Shown in pieces: positions 19,128 to 28,688 of a stretch of DNA of 64,000 nt (the stretch's first letter is position 1; every line of letters begins with the position of its first letter). The notes under the pieces were generated by a model, which saw only the letters and a list, made by a program, of their open reading frames with translations, was not told the DNA's origin and did not search any database. The stretch lies in NCBI RefSeq assembly GCF_916618915.1, contig NZ_CAKAKE010000001.1, positions 310,001 through 374,000 of the forward strand, read 5' to 3'. The DNA comes from Stenotrophomonas sp. Marseille-Q4652. GTDB taxonomy: Bacteria; Pseudomonadota; Gammaproteobacteria; Xanthomonadales; Xanthomonadaceae. A program made the translations under genes and the position numbers.

Positions 19128-19748
19128 ATGGCCGAGGTTGATACACCGCAGGAGCTTGATCTGGAGCTGGTCCGGCGCGTGCAGCGCGGCGAGAGCGCGG
19201 CGTTCGACGTGCTGGTACGCAAGTACCAGCACCGCATCGTCGCCCTCATCGGGCGCTACATCGCCGACTGGAGTGAATGTCAGGACGTGGCCCAGGACAC
19301 TTTCGTGCGCGCCTACCGCGCGATCGGGAATTTCCGTGGCGACGCCCAGTTCTATACCTGGTTGCACAGAATCGCAGTGAACACGGCCAAGAACTACCTG
19401 ATGGCGCACAACCGCCGGCCCCCGACCGATGACGTGGACATCGGCGATGCCGAGCAGTTCGACGGCGGGGCGCGCCTGCGCGATACCGACACCCCCGAGC
19501 GCGAGCTGATGCGCCAGGAGCTGGAGAACACGGTGATGAAGGCGGTCAACGCGCTGCCGGAGGAGCTGCGTTCGGCCATCACCCTGCGCGAGGTGGAGGG
19601 CCTGAGCTACGACGAAATCGCACAGAAGATGGGGTGCCCGATCGGCACCGTGCGCTCGCGGATCTTTCGTGCCCGCGAGGCCATCGATGCAGAACTGCGT
19701 CCGCTGCTGGACACCGACAGCGCCACCCGCGAACGAAGCCGCATATGA
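19128..19748 (+). CDS. rpoE: RNA polymerase sigma factor RpoE (extracytoplasmic stress, AlgU-like)
   Basis: A 206-residue group 4 sigma factor. Region 2 spans about residues 25-95, with QDVAQDTFVRAYRAIGNFRGD and FYTWLHRIAVNTAKNYL. Region 4 near the end contains LPEELRSAITLREVEGLSYDEIA and GCPIGTVRSRIFRAREAI. It directs transcription of envelope-stress genes. The start follows a weak AGGAG (19111-19115) and a sigma-E-type promoter that suggests positive autoregulation. rseA overlaps its stop codon, and mucD follows, giving the complete sensor-output module. Confidence 0.96.
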   Translation: MAEVDTPQELDLELVRRVQRGESAAFDVLVRKYQHRIVALIGRYIADWSECQDVAQDTFVRAYRAIGNFRGDAQFYTWLHRIAVNTAKNYLMAHNRRPPTDDVDIGDAEQFDGGARLRDTDTPERELMRQELENTVMKAVNALPEELRSAITLREVEGLSYDEIAQKMGCPIGTVRSRIFRAREAIDAELRPLLDTDSATRERSRI

Positions 19749-20650
19749 GCAGGACCATGATCCCCAACGATTCCAACGGTTTGTCTTCGGACAAGTTCGA
19801 TACCCACCACCGGCAACAGCTGTCTGCGTTGGTCGACGGCGAGCTGTCGGCCGACGAGGCCCGCTTCATGCTGCGCCGGCTCGAGCACGACGCGCAGCTG
19901 GGCGGCTGCCATGAACGCTGGCACATGATCGGTGACGTGATGCGCGGCCAGGCCTGCGCGCCGGCGCCGGTGGATTTCAGCGCCCGCGTGCGCCTGGCCG
20001 TTGCGGCCGAGCCGGTACCGGCTGCCACCCCGCGTCAGAGCCGTGCCGTTTCTGGCTGGATGCGCTGGAGCGGCGGTGCCGCGATCGCGGCGTCGGTGGC
20101 CGCGCTGGCGATGTTCATGGGCCGCGGGCAGATGCCGCAATCGCCGGCCGAAGCGCCGGCGCCGATGGTCGCCACCGTGGCCGACGTGCCTGCACCGGTG
20201 GCAGCCGCCAGCGTGCCTGTGCCGGTGCCGGAGCCCGTTCCGGCTCCGGCTCCCGCTCCCAGCGCCGCGGAACTGGTAGCCAGTGCCGCCCCGGCGGTTG
20301 CGGTGGCCGCGGCCACCCGTCGCCCGGAAGCCAGCCGCCGCGGCAGTGCCACCCGCAACCAGCAGGTTGCACGCGCTGCCAGCCTCCGCCAGGCCGAGGC
20401 CATCCCCGCGGTGGCAGCAGTGGCGGCCCCGGCCACGGCCCTGCCGGTGGCGCAGGACAATCCCTTTGCCAGCCTGCAGGCACCGTTGCCTGCCCGTCCG
20501 TGGCCGCGTTCGACGGTGGCAAGTGGCCTGCCGCAGGGCACGTTCAACGCTACCCTGTCCGCGCAGGAGCCCGGTTCGCCGACGTTCTATCCGTTCGAGC
20601 CCCGGCTGCCGGCCGACACCCCTTCCCACGGGACGGCACGGGGGGAGTGA
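19745..20650 (+). CDS. rseA: Anti-sigma-E factor RseA (MucA-like)
   Basis: A 301-residue single-pass membrane protein that should hold RpoE inactive until it is cleaved. The cytoplasmic N-terminal domain has the RseA signature QLSALVDGELSADEARFMLRRL around residues 22-43. One membrane segment (AAIAASVAALAMFMG, about residues 113-127) follows. The periplasmic part is long and rich in Pro, Ala and Val (PVPVPEPVPAPAPAPS), unlike the shorter E. coli protein. The ATG overlaps the rpoE stop in ATGA, implying translational coupling. An RseB homologue is not present; mucD comes next. Confidence 0.88.
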   Translation: MSRTMIPNDSNGLSSDKFDTHHRQQLSALVDGELSADEARFMLRRLEHDAQLGGCHERWHMIGDVMRGQACAPAPVDFSARVRLAVAAEPVPAATPRQSRAVSGWMRWSGGAAIAASVAALAMFMGRGQMPQSPAEAPAPMVATVADVPAPVAAASVPVPVPEPVPAPAPAPSAAELVASAAPAVAVAAATRRPEASRRGSATRNQQVARAASLRQAEAIPAVAAVAAPATALPVAQDNPFASLQAPLPARPWPRSTVASGLPQGTFNATLSAQEPGSPTFYPFEPRLPADTPSHGTARGE

Positions 20651-20732
20651 CCCCGCTGCCCCCCACGCTTGCGCGCGGCCCGTCCGCGGGCCCGCTCCCT
20701 TTGTTTCCTGACCAACCGGAGGTTCGCGTCCG

Positions 20733-22247
20733 ATGACCCATAGCATCCACACCAAGGCGCTGGCCCTGCTGGCCATGACCTTGCCCCTGGTCGCCTGTGC
20801 CCAGGACAGCACGCCCACCGCCGCCAACGACCCGGCGCCGGCAGCGCGCACCGTGGCCCCGGCCCAGCCGCTGGTCAGTGGCCTGCCGGACTTCACCCAG
20901 CTGGTCGAGCAGGTGCGCCCGGGCGTGGTCAACATCGAGACCACCATCGTGCGCAACCGCCAGGTGCGCCGCTCCGGCCCGGACATGGACCAGATGCCGG
21001 AGTTCTTCCGCCGCTTCTTCGGCCCGGATTTCCCGATGCCGGGGCAGGGCGAGGACGGTGGCCCCAGCATCCGCGGCCGCGGCATGGGCTCGGGCTTCAT
21101 CATTTCGGCCGACGGCTACGTGCTGACCAACCACCATGTGATCGACGGTGCCAGCGAGGTCAAGGTCCGCCTCAGCGACCGCCGCGAATACACCGCCAAG
21201 GTTGTCGGCAGCGATGCCCAGTACGACGTGGCCCTGCTCAAGGTCGATGCCAAGGGCCTGCCGACCGTGCGCGTGGGTGACTCCAACACGCTGCGGCCGG
21301 GCCAGTGGGTGGTGGCGATCGGCTCGCCGTTCGGCCTGGAACACTCGGTGACCGCCGGCATCGTCAGCGCGGTCGGCCGCAGCACCGGCGGCCAGGAACA
21401 GCGCTACGTGCCCTTCATCCAGACCGACGTGGCGATCAACCAGGGCAACTCGGGCGGCCCGCTGCTGGATACCCGCGGCCAGGTGGTCGGCATCAACTCG
21501 CAGATCTTCTCCGCCTCCGGCGGCTACATGGGCATCAGCTTCGCGATCCCGATCGACCTGGCGATGGGCGCGGTCGAGCAGATCAAGAAGACCGGCAAGG
21601 TCAGCCGCGGCCAGCTTGGCGTGGTGGTGCAGCAGGTCACCGCGCTGGAGGCCGAGTCGCTCAAGCTGCCCGATTCGCGTGGCGCGCTGGTCAACCAGCT
21701 GGTCGAGGATGGCGCCGCGGCGAAGGCCGGCGTGGAAATGGGTGATGTGATCCGTTCGGTCAACGGCAACGAGATCAACAGCTCCAGCGACCTGCCGCCC
21801 CTGATTGGCGCGCTGCCGCCGGGCAGCAGGGTCAAGCTGGGGATCCTGCGTGATGGCAGGCAGCGCGAGATCACCGTGACCCTGACCGAACTGGCCGAGG
21901 ATGCGCAGCGCAGCGCCGCCCCGTCGCTGGAGGGTGCGCCAGCCAGGCCGGAGACCGGCGCCAACGCCCTGCTGGGCCTGGAAGTGGCCGAGCTGACCGC
22001 AGCCGAGCGTCGCCAGGCCGGCCTGGGTGCCGGCGAGGGCGTTCGCGTGACCAAGGTCAACGGCGCCGCTGCACGCGAGGCGCGCCTGGCTCCGGGCATG
22101 GTGATCCTGCAGGTCGGCCGCAACCCGGTCGGTACGGTGGCCGAGCTGAACCGCCAGCTGGGCGGCTACCGCAAGGGTGACGTGGTGATGCTGCTGGTCC
22201 GCTCGGGCAGCTCCAATGCCTTCGTGACCGTGAAGCTGGGCGACTGA
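20733..22247 (+). CDS. mucD: Periplasmic serine protease MucD/DegP (HtrA family)
   Basis: A 504-residue HtrA protease that degrades or refolds misfolded envelope proteins. The triad is H135 (TNHHVIDGA), D165 (YDVALL) and S240 (GNSGGP). Two PDZ domains follow at about residues 285-380 and 400-500. The signal peptide ends in LPLVAC, a lipobox with Cys22, so it may be lipid-anchored rather than soluble. It lies in the rpoE-rseA operon order, as in Pseudomonas algU-mucABCD, but without MucB and MucC. A second, internal promoter is possible in the 82-base gap after rseA. Confidence 0.95.
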   Translation: MTHSIHTKALALLAMTLPLVACAQDSTPTAANDPAPAARTVAPAQPLVSGLPDFTQLVEQVRPGVVNIETTIVRNRQVRRSGPDMDQMPEFFRRFFGPDFPMPGQGEDGGPSIRGRGMGSGFIISADGYVLTNHHVIDGASEVKVRLSDRREYTAKVVGSDAQYDVALLKVDAKGLPTVRVGDSNTLRPGQWVVAIGSPFGLEHSVTAGIVSAVGRSTGGQEQRYVPFIQTDVAINQGNSGGPLLDTRGQVVGINSQIFSASGGYMGISFAIPIDLAMGAVEQIKKTGKVSRGQLGVVVQQVTALEAESLKLPDSRGALVNQLVEDGAAAKAGVEMGDVIRSVNGNEINSSSDLPPLIGALPPGSRVKLGILRDGRQREITVTLTELAEDAQRSAAPSLEGAPARPETGANALLGLEVAELTAAERRQAGLGAGEGVRVTKVNGAAAREARLAPGMVILQVGRNPVGTVAELNRQLGGYRKGDVVMLLVRSGSSNAFVTVKLGD

Positions 22248-22253
22248 CCGGTT

Positions 22254-22280
22254 CTGCCGGCACCTCTCCGCGGCCGGCAG
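22254..22280 (+). terminator. Hairpin downstream of mucD
   Basis: CTGCCGGC and GCCGGCAG form an 8-bp stem with an 11-base loop just after the mucD stop. There is no T tract, so it may be an mRNA-stabilising stem rather than a terminator. Confidence 0.4.
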
Positions 22281-22355
22281 CGAGCCTCGTGCTCCTGTCG
22301 GCCGTTCATTCTGGGAGCCAGGCCGGCCGGGCGTTCCGCGCCACTGCCCCGGGCG

Positions 22356-22364
22356 TGCGATAAT
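22356..22364 (+). promoter_or_regulatory. Possible extended -10 element upstream of lepA
   Basis: TGCGATAAT fits an extended -10 box (TGn plus GATAAT) 41 bases before the lepA ATG. No good -35 is seen. Similar TGCGACAAT boxes precede rlmD and nagZ. Confidence 0.4.
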
Positions 22365-22404
22365 TTGCCGTTACCCTGACGACGCAGTGCCGCCGCCGCC
22401 ACCT

Positions 22405-24213
22405 ATGTCACACGATTCAATGCGGTACATCCGCAACTTCTCCATCATCGCCCACGTCGACCACGGCAAGTCCACCCTGGCTGACCGGATCATCCAGATG
22501 TGCGGCGGCCTGCAGGCCCGCGAGATGGAAGCCCAGGTGCTGGACTCCAATCCGATCGAGCGCGAGCGCGGCATCACCATCAAGTCGGCGTCGGTGTCGG
22601 TGACCTACACCGCACGCAATGGCGAAACCTACTTCCTGAACTTCATCGACACCCCCGGCCACGTCGACTTCTCCTATGAAGTCAGCCGCTCGCTGGCCGC
22701 CTGCGAGGGCGCGCTGCTGGTGGTCGATGCTGCCCAGGGCGTGGAGGCGCAGTCGGTGGCCAACTGCTACACCGCGGTGGAGCAGGGCCTGGAGGTGGTG
22801 CCGATCCTCAACAAGATCGACCTGCCGACCGCCGACATCGACCGCGCCAAGGCCGAGATCGAGGCGGTGATCGGCATCGACGCCACCGACGCGGTGGCGG
22901 TCTCGGCCAAGACCGGCCTGAACATGGAGGAGGTGCTGGAGGCGATCGTCCACCGCATCCCGCCGCCGGTGGACCGTGGCAGCAACAAGCTGCAGGCGCT
23001 GATCATCGACTCGTGGTTCGACAACTACCTGGGCGTGGTCTCGCTGGTGCGCGTGATGCAGGGCGAGATCAAGCCGGGCGACAAGATCCTGGTCATGTCC
23101 ACCGGGCGCTGGCACCAGGTCGACAAGGTCGGCATCTTCACCCCCAAGCGCAAGGAGACCAAGGTCCTGCGCGCCGGCGAGGTGGGCTGGATCACCGCCT
23201 CGATCAAGGACGTCCATGGCGCCCCGGTCGGTGACACCCTGACCCTGCTGGCCGACCCGGCCCCGGAAGCCCTGCCGGGCTTCCAGGAAATGCAGCCGCG
23301 CGTGTTCGCCGGCCTGTTCCCGGTCGACGCCGAGGACTACCCGGACCTGCGCGAGGCGCTTGAAAAGCTGCGCCTGAACGATGCGGCCCTGCGCTTCGAG
23401 CCGGAAAGCTCCGAGGCGATGGGCTTCGGCTTCCGCTGCGGCTTCCTGGGCATGCTGCACATGGAGATCGTCCAGGAGCGCCTGGAGCGCGAGTACGACC
23501 TGGACCTGATCAGCACCGCGCCGACCGTGGTCTACGAGGTGCTGCGCAGCGACGGCGAGATCATCAACATGGACAACCCGGCCAAGCTGCCGCCGGTGAG
23601 CAACGTCCAGGAGATCCGCGAGCCGATCATCCGCGCCAACATCCTCACTCCCGAGGAATACATCGGCAACATCATCAAGCTGTGCGAGGAAAAGCGCGGC
23701 GTGCAGATCGGCATCACCTACATGGCCAGCCAGGTGCAGATCAGCTACGAGCTGCCGATGGCCGAGGTGGTGCTGGACTTCTTCGACAAGCTCAAGTCGG
23801 TGTCGCGTGGTTATGCCTCGCTGGACTACCACTTCGTGCGCTTCGAGCCGGGCCCGTTCGTGCGCGTGGATGTGCTGATCAACGGCGACAAGGTCGATGC
23901 GCTGTCGCTGATTGCCCACCGCAGTCATGCCGACCGCCGTGGCCGCGAGCTGTGCGAGAAGATGAAGGACCTGATCCCGCGGCAGATGTTCGACGTGGCC
24001 ATCCAGGCCGCGATCGGCTCGCAGATCATCGCCCGCACCACGGTCAAGGCGATGCGCAAGAACGTGCTGGCCAAGTGCTATGGTGGCGACGTTTCGCGCA
24101 AGAAGAAGCTGTTGGAGAAGCAGAAGGAAGGCAAGAAGCGCATGAAGCAGGTGGGCCGCGTGGAGATCCCGCAGGAAGCCTTCCTCGCCGTGCTGCAGAT
24201 GGACAACAAGTAA
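22405..24213 (+). CDS. lepA: Elongation factor 4 (LepA)
   Basis: A 602-residue translational GTPase that acts on ribosomes under stress and in initiation/biogenesis. The GTPase domain has [17 protein letters not shown] (G1), ERERGITIK (G2), DTPGHVDF (G3) and NKIDLP (G4). LepA-specific C-terminal features are visible, such as [14 protein letters not shown] and the basic tail [21 protein letters not shown] chose the ATG at 22405 ([11 protein letters not shown]) as the usual start for the group; an ATG at 22420 is the alternative. lepB follows after 77 bases. Confidence 0.97.
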   Translation: MSHDSMRYIRNFSIIAHVDHGKSTLADRIIQMCGGLQAREMEAQVLDSNPIERERGITIKSASVSVTYTARNGETYFLNFIDTPGHVDFSYEVSRSLAACEGALLVVDAAQGVEAQSVANCYTAVEQGLEVVPILNKIDLPTADIDRAKAEIEAVIGIDATDAVAVSAKTGLNMEEVLEAIVHRIPPPVDRGSNKLQALIIDSWFDNYLGVVSLVRVMQGEIKPGDKILVMSTGRWHQVDKVGIFTPKRKETKVLRAGEVGWITASIKDVHGAPVGDTLTLLADPAPEALPGFQEMQPRVFAGLFPVDAEDYPDLREALEKLRLNDAALRFEPESSEAMGFGFRCGFLGMLHMEIVQERLEREYDLDLISTAPTVVYEVLRSDGEIINMDNPAKLPPVSNVQEIREPIIRANILTPEEYIGNIIKLCEEKRGVQIGITYMASQVQISYELPMAEVVLDFFDKLKSVSRGYASLDYHFVRFEPGPFVRVDVLINGDKVDALSLIAHRSHADRRGRELCEKMKDLIPRQMFDVAIQAAIGSQIIARTTVKAMRKNVLAKCYGGDVSRKKKLLEKQKEGKKRMKQVGRVEIPQEAFLAVLQMDNK

Positions 24214-24290
24214 GTCCCGGGCGGGCAGGGCACCGGTGCCGGCGTCCTGCCTCCATCCGGCGGCCTGGTACCCGTGGCAAAGGATGACGA

Positions 24291-25091
24291 ATGAAATGGT
24301 TTGAAATCGCACTGGTGGTGCTGACCCTGGGCTCGGGCCTGGTGGTGCTGCTGGACAAGCTGGTGCTGGCCAGGCGCCGCGCCGAGCATGCCGGCCTGCT
24401 GGATTCCGAGCCGGTGCTGGTGGACTACTCGCGCGCGTTCTTCCCGGTGCTGGCCGTGGTACTGGTGCTGCGCAGCTTCGTGGCCGAGCCGTACAAGATC
24501 CCGTCCAGCTCGATGATGCCGAACCTGCTGATCGGCGACTTCATCCTGGTCAACAAGTTCTCCTACGGCTTCCGCCTGCCGATCACCAACACCAAGTTCA
24601 TCCCGGTCGGCGAGCCCAAGCGCGGCGACGTGGTGGTGTTCAAGCCGCCGCATGCCCCGGACCAGAACTGGATCAAGCGCGTGGTCGGGTTGCCGGGTGA
24701 CCGCATCGGCTTCCACGGCGACACGCTCTACATCAACGACGAGCCGCTGCGTTACGAGCTCATTGGCAAGTACGAGGGCAAGGGTCGCGGCCGCGACATG
24801 ACCGGCTCGACCCTGCTCACCGAGGAGTTGCCGGGCCGTGCCCACACCGTGCTGGAGTGGGTGGACCGCGCCAACCCGGCCGGACAGGGTGACTGGCTGG
24901 TGCCGGAAGGCCACTATTTCGTGATGGGCGACAATCGCGACAATAGCGAGGACAGCCGCTTCTGGGTCGAGACCAACTTCCTGCCGGAGCAGAACCTGCG
25001 CGGCAAGGCGTTCCTGATCTGGCTCAATTGCGAAGACTGGTTCTGCAAGGGGAGCTTCGATCCGTCGCGTATCGGATCGGGCATCAAGTAA
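24291..25091 (+). CDS. lepB: Signal peptidase I
   Basis: A 266-residue inner-membrane serine protease that removes signal peptides from exported proteins. Two N-terminal membrane segments (about residues 3-22 and 50-64) precede the catalytic Ser/Lys dyad. The nucleophile is S74 in PSSSMMPNLLIGDF and the general base is K129 in NWIKRVVGLPGDR. The box FVMGDNRDNSEDSR follows. AAAGGA lies six bases before the ATG. It is in the conserved lepA-lepB-DUF4845-rnc-era-recO order. Confidence 0.97.
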   Translation: MKWFEIALVVLTLGSGLVVLLDKLVLARRRAEHAGLLDSEPVLVDYSRAFFPVLAVVLVLRSFVAEPYKIPSSSMMPNLLIGDFILVNKFSYGFRLPITNTKFIPVGEPKRGDVVVFKPPHAPDQNWIKRVVGLPGDRIGFHGDTLYINDEPLRYELIGKYEGKGRGRDMTGSTLLTEELPGRAHTVLEWVDRANPAGQGDWLVPEGHYFVMGDNRDNSEDSRFWVETNFLPEQNLRGKAFLIWLNCEDWFCKGSFDPSRIGSGIK

Positions 25092-25118
25092 CGACAACGC
25101 GTATCTGGGGATATCGCT

Positions 25119-25499
25119 ATGAAGGGCAACAAACAACGTGGCATGACGCTGACCTCGTTCCTGGTAGTGCTGATCGTGGTGGCGTTCGCGCTCTACGTCG
25201 GCATGAAGCTGCTGCCGATGTACCAGGAGTACTACTCGGTGCGCACGGCACTGAAGGGGCTGGCCAACGAACCGGGCAGCGCCGACATGGATCCGTCCAA
25301 GGTGCAGGACCTGTTCTTCCGCCGCATGGACATCAATTACTCCGATCACGTGAAGCCGGAGAACGTCAAGTTCGAACGCATCGACGGCGGCTGGCGCATG
25401 AAGGTGGCCTACGAGGTCCGGCGCGAGCTGATCGGCAATCTCGACGTGGTGGGCAAGTTCGACACCTCCCAGGACCTGAAACGACGCGGTGGTGACTAA
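25119..25499 (+). CDS. DUF4845 family membrane protein
   Basis: A 126-residue protein with one N-terminal membrane segment (about residues 9-28, [20 protein letters not shown]) that resembles a type IV pilin-like or TadE-like signal anchor. A small soluble domain rich in charged residues follows. The family is regularly found between lepB and rnc in gammaproteobacteria, and its function is unknown. Its 3' end overlaps the rnc start by 8-11 bases. Confidence 0.85.
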   Translation: MKGNKQRGMTLTSFLVVLIVVAFALYVGMKLLPMYQEYYSVRTALKGLANEPGSADMDPSKVQDLFFRRMDINYSDHVKPENVKFERIDGGWRMKVAYEVRRELIGNLDVVGKFDTSQDLKRRGGD

Positions 25500-26169
25500 G
25501 ACGTTCCAACGGGGTGACCTGATCGGCCATCCCTTCCGTGACCAGGGCCTGCTTGCACAGGCCCTGACGCACCGTAGTGCCGGTGCCCCGCACAACGAGC
25601 GGCTGGAGTTCCTCGGCGACAGCATCGTCAACATGCTGGTGGCCCAGGCGCTGTACCAGCGCTGGCCCAAGGCCGACGAGGGCGCACTGACCCGCGCTCG
25701 CGCCTCGCTGGTGTGCGAAGGGGCGCTGGCGACCATCGCCCGCACCCTGAAGCTGGGCGAGCGCCTGACCATGGGGCCGGGCGAGATGAAGTCCGGCGGC
25801 CATCGCCGCGACTCGATCCTGGCCGATGCGCTGGAAGCGGTCGTGGCCGCGATCTACCTGGATGCCGGTTTCGAGGCCTGCCGCGCGGTCGTGCTGCCGT
25901 GGTTCGAAGCCTCGCTGCAGGCGCTGCCGGCCACCGGCAAGCCGGAGAAGGACCCCAAGACCCGGTTGCAGGAATGGCTGCAGGCGCGGCAGAAGGGCCT
26001 GCCCGTTTATGAACTGGTCTCCGAAACCGGCGACGACCATGCCAAGCTTTTCCGCGTACGCTGCAGCGTGGCCGACCCGGCCGTGACCACCGAGGGCGAA
26101 GGCACCTCGCGGCGACTGGCCGAACAACAGGCGGCTGCCACCGCCATCGAGCGACTGGATTCAAAGTGA
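25489..26169 (+). CDS. rnc: Ribonuclease III
   Basis: A 226-residue double-strand-specific endoribonuclease that processes rRNA precursors and some mRNAs. The signature [15 protein letters not shown] (about residues 34-48) and [21 protein letters not shown] carry the acidic metal ligands. A dsRNA-binding domain occupies about residues 155-225. It starts with GTG at 25489 or GTG at 25492, overlapping the DUF4845 gene. The stop overlaps the era start by four bases, so rnc and era are coupled as in E. coli. Confidence 0.97.
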   Translation: MVTKTFQRGDLIGHPFRDQGLLAQALTHRSAGAPHNERLEFLGDSIVNMLVAQALYQRWPKADEGALTRARASLVCEGALATIARTLKLGERLTMGPGEMKSGGHRRDSILADALEAVVAAIYLDAGFEACRAVVLPWFEASLQALPATGKPEKDPKTRLQEWLQARQKGLPVYELVSETGDDHAKLFRVRCSVADPAVTTEGEGTSRRLAEQQAAATAIERLDSK

Positions 26170-27068
26170 ACGAGACCACCCCCCATCGTTGCGGCAGCGT
26201 TGCCGTCATCGGCCGTCCGAACGTCGGCAAGTCCACCCTGACCAATGCCCTGGTCGGCGCCAAGATCAGCATCGTCTCCAACCGGCCGCAGACCACGCGC
26301 CACCGGTTGCTGGGCATCGCCACCTTCCCGGAAGGCCAGCTGGTGCTGGTCGATACTCCCGGGCTGCACCGCCAGCAGAAGCGGGCGATGAACCGGGTGA
26401 TGAACCGCGCCGCGCGGGGCTCCCTGGATGGCGTCGATGCCGGGCTGCTGGTGATCGAGGCCGGTCGCTGGGACGAGGAAGACACCCTGGCCTTCAACGT
26501 GCTGCGTGATGCCGGCATCCCGGTGGTGCTGGTGGTCAACAAGGTCGACCGGCTCAAGGACAAGGGTGCCCTGCTGCCGTTCCTGCAGCAGGTCACTGAA
26601 GGGCGCGACTTCGCCGCCGTGCACCCGATCTCCGCGCTCAAGCGCAATGGCCTGGAGCAGCTGGTCAAGGACCTGCTCAGGCTGGTGCCCGAGGCGCCGC
26701 CGATGTTCGGCGAGGACGAGATCACCGACCGCAGCCAGCGCTTCCTGGCCGGCGAACTGGTGCGTGAGCAGCTGATGCGCCAGCTTGGCGAGGAACTGCC
26801 GTACGCCACTACCGTGGAGATCGAGCGCTTTGCCGAGGACGGCAACCTGCTGCGCATCGGTGCGGTGATCTGGGTCGAGCGCGAAGGCCAGAAGGCAATC
26901 GTGATCGGCAAGGCCGGGGCGCGCCTGAAGGAAATCGGCGCCAAGTCGCGCCTGCAGATGGAACGCCTGTTCGGTGCCAAGGTCTTTCTGGAGACCTGGG
27001 TGCGCGTGCGCGAGGGCTGGTCCGACGACGAGGCCGCACTGAAGGCCTTCGGCTACGGCGAGAACTGA
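26166..27068 (+). CDS. era: GTPase Era
   Basis: A 300-residue GTPase that binds 16S rRNA and couples 30S maturation to cell growth. The G motifs are GRPNVGKST, the TT of the effector loop, VDTPG and NKVDRL. A C-terminal KH domain includes [14 protein letters not shown] and [15 protein letters not shown]. It starts with GTG inside the last codons of rnc. recO follows 27 bases later. Confidence 0.97.
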   Translation: MNETTPHRCGSVAVIGRPNVGKSTLTNALVGAKISIVSNRPQTTRHRLLGIATFPEGQLVLVDTPGLHRQQKRAMNRVMNRAARGSLDGVDAGLLVIEAGRWDEEDTLAFNVLRDAGIPVVLVVNKVDRLKDKGALLPFLQQVTEGRDFAAVHPISALKRNGLEQLVKDLLRLVPEAPPMFGEDEITDRSQRFLAGELVREQLMRQLGEELPYATTVEIERFAEDGNLLRIGAVIWVEREGQKAIVIGKAGARLKEIGAKSRLQMERLFGAKVFLETWVRVREGWSDDEAALKAFGYGEN

Positions 27069-27095
27069 TTCACCAGGGCCCGGCGCGCCTGATCC

Positions 27096-27842
27096 ATGCG
27101 CATCGAGGACGAGCCGGCCTACGTGCTGCACGCCCGGGCCTGGCGCGAAACCAGCCTGCTGGTCGAGGTGCTGAGCGAGAACCACGGCCGCCTCGGCCTG
27201 CTCGCCCGCGGCGTGCACGGCCCGCGCAAGCAGCCGCTGCGCGCGGCCCTGCAGCCCTTGCAGGCGATCCGCTTCAGTGCGGTGCAACGCGGCGAACTCG
27301 CCCAACTGCGCGGTGCCGAGGCGATGGATGCCGCACCGCGCCTGGCCGGCGACAGCATGCTCGCCGGCTTCTACATAAACGAACTGCTGCTGCGGTTGGC
27401 CCCGCGCCAGGACCCGCTGCCCGAGCTGTATGACGCCTACGCCCGGGTGCGCCAGCGCCTTTCGGCCAGTGAGCCGCTGGCCTGGAGCCTGCGCCGCTTC
27501 GAGCGCGACCTGCTGGAGGCACTGGGCTTTGGCTTTGACCTGGCGCACGCGGCTGACGGCCAGCCGATCGATCCGGCGGCGCGCTACCAGCTTGATCCAC
27601 TGGAAGGGCCGCGCCGCGTGCTCAGCGAACGCGCCGGCCAGCACCGCCGTGACATGGCCACCGGTGCCGCGCTGCTGGCGCTGGGCGAGGACCGCCAGCC
27701 CGGCACTGCCGACCTGGCCAGCCTGCGTCCGGTCATGCGTGCGGTACTGGCCCACCATCTGGGCGGGCGCGGCCTGAAATCCTGGGAAATGCTCGATGAC
27801 CTGGCGCGGCGCCGGCAGCGGCCGGACCGCGCGCAGGATTGA
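27096..27842 (+). CDS. recO: DNA repair protein RecO
   Basis: A 248-residue recombination mediator that loads RecA with RecF and RecR. The N-terminal OB fold has [29 protein letters not shown] features and the motif [11 protein letters not shown]; the helical part contains [11 protein letters not shown]. No zinc-finger cysteines are present, as in the other proteobacterial forms. It ends the lepA-to-recO block, and its stop lies one base from the stop of a convergent regulator gene. Confidence 0.93.
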   Translation: MRIEDEPAYVLHARAWRETSLLVEVLSENHGRLGLLARGVHGPRKQPLRAALQPLQAIRFSAVQRGELAQLRGAEAMDAAPRLAGDSMLAGFYINELLLRLAPRQDPLPELYDAYARVRQRLSASEPLAWSLRRFERDLLEALGFGFDLAHAADGQPIDPAARYQLDPLEGPRRVLSERAGQHRRDMATGAALLALGEDRQPGTADLASLRPVMRAVLAHHLGGRGLKSWEMLDDLARRRQRPDRAQD

Positions 27843-27843
27843 G

Positions 27844-28557
27844 TTAGTGCAGCAGCGCGGCGACCGCCTCGCTGAACTGGTTGCGTGCCTGCATCGATCC
27901 CGGATGGTGGTGCAGCTCGCGCACCGCACGGCCCAGGCGGGCCGCCCCGACAAAACCACAGCTGGCCTGCAGGCGATGCAGCTGGCCCCGCAGCGCGGCC
28001 TCGTCCTGGCGCTGCAGCGCCGCGACCACGGCTTCGTGGGTCACCGGCAGTTCGGCCAGGAACAGTTCGCGCAGTGCCACCAGGTGGGTGCGCTGGCCGT
28101 TCAGTGCCGCCAGCGCGGCGGTTTCGTCCCAGTCGCCCAGCGGCGGCTGCCCGGCCGGCGGCGGATGGTCGTCGGCGCCACGGGCCAGCGCCCGGCGCAC
28201 CGCCTTGAGCAGGGCGTCGGCGGTCATCGGCTTGACCAGGGTTTCGCCAAACCCGGCCCGGCGCAGGGATTCGCGCATTCCCGCGGTACCGTCGGCGGTG
28301 TGGGCCAGGGCCGGGACGCACGGCCAGCGCCGGCGTAGCTGCCGCAGCAGGTCGCCGCCGCTGCCGTCGGGCAGGTAGGCATCCACCAGCCACAGGTCGT
28401 AGCGGGTTTCCGCGGCCAGCCGCATGGCTTCGGCTACCGAGGCCACCGCATCCACGTTGGCCGGCAGCGACTCCAGGGTCGCCAGCAGGAAGCGCTGGCT
28501 GATCGGGTCGTCCTCCACCAGCAGCAGGCGGGGCAAGGGATCCTGTCCGGGAATCAT
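27844..28557 (-). CDS. Response regulator receiver fused to an HPt domain
   Basis: A 237-residue protein with an N-terminal receiver (about residues 9-125): acidic pocket VEDD near residue 14, phospho-acceptor D59 in WLVDAYLPDG and conserved K109 in LVKP. A histidine-phosphotransfer domain (about 145-235) has the acceptor H194 in LHRLQASCGFVGA. It lacks a kinase and a DNA-binding domain, so it should be a relay module serving a separate histidine kinase. The ATG at 28557 was chosen for GGAGG ten bases upstream. No kinase is adjacent; rlmD is divergent. Confidence 0.85.
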   Translation of the reverse strand: MIPGQDPLPRLLLVEDDPISQRFLLATLESLPANVDAVASVAEAMRLAAETRYDLWLVDAYLPDGSGGDLLRQLRRRWPCVPALAHTADGTAGMRESLRRAGFGETLVKPMTADALLKAVRRALARGADDHPPPAGQPPLGDWDETAALAALNGQRTHLVALRELFLAELPVTHEAVVAALQRQDEAALRGQLHRLQASCGFVGAARLGRAVRELHHHPGSMQARNQFSEAVAALLH

Positions 28558-28645
28558 GAGGGCTGCCTCCATGTCAGCTGTCCGGGCATCTTCAACCACG
28601 CCGGGCGCCGCTGCAACCGGGCGAGCCAAGCTCCGGTGCGCTTTC

Positions 28646-28654
28646 TGCGACAAT
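28646..28654 (+). promoter_or_regulatory. Possible extended -10 element upstream of rlmD
   Basis: TGCGACAAT (TGn plus GACAAT) lies 34 bases before the rlmD GTG. An identical box precedes nagZ. The -35 region is not convincing. Confidence 0.4.
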
Positions 28655-28688
28655 AGCCGGCCATTTTTTGCCCGCAGCCTGTAGCCAA

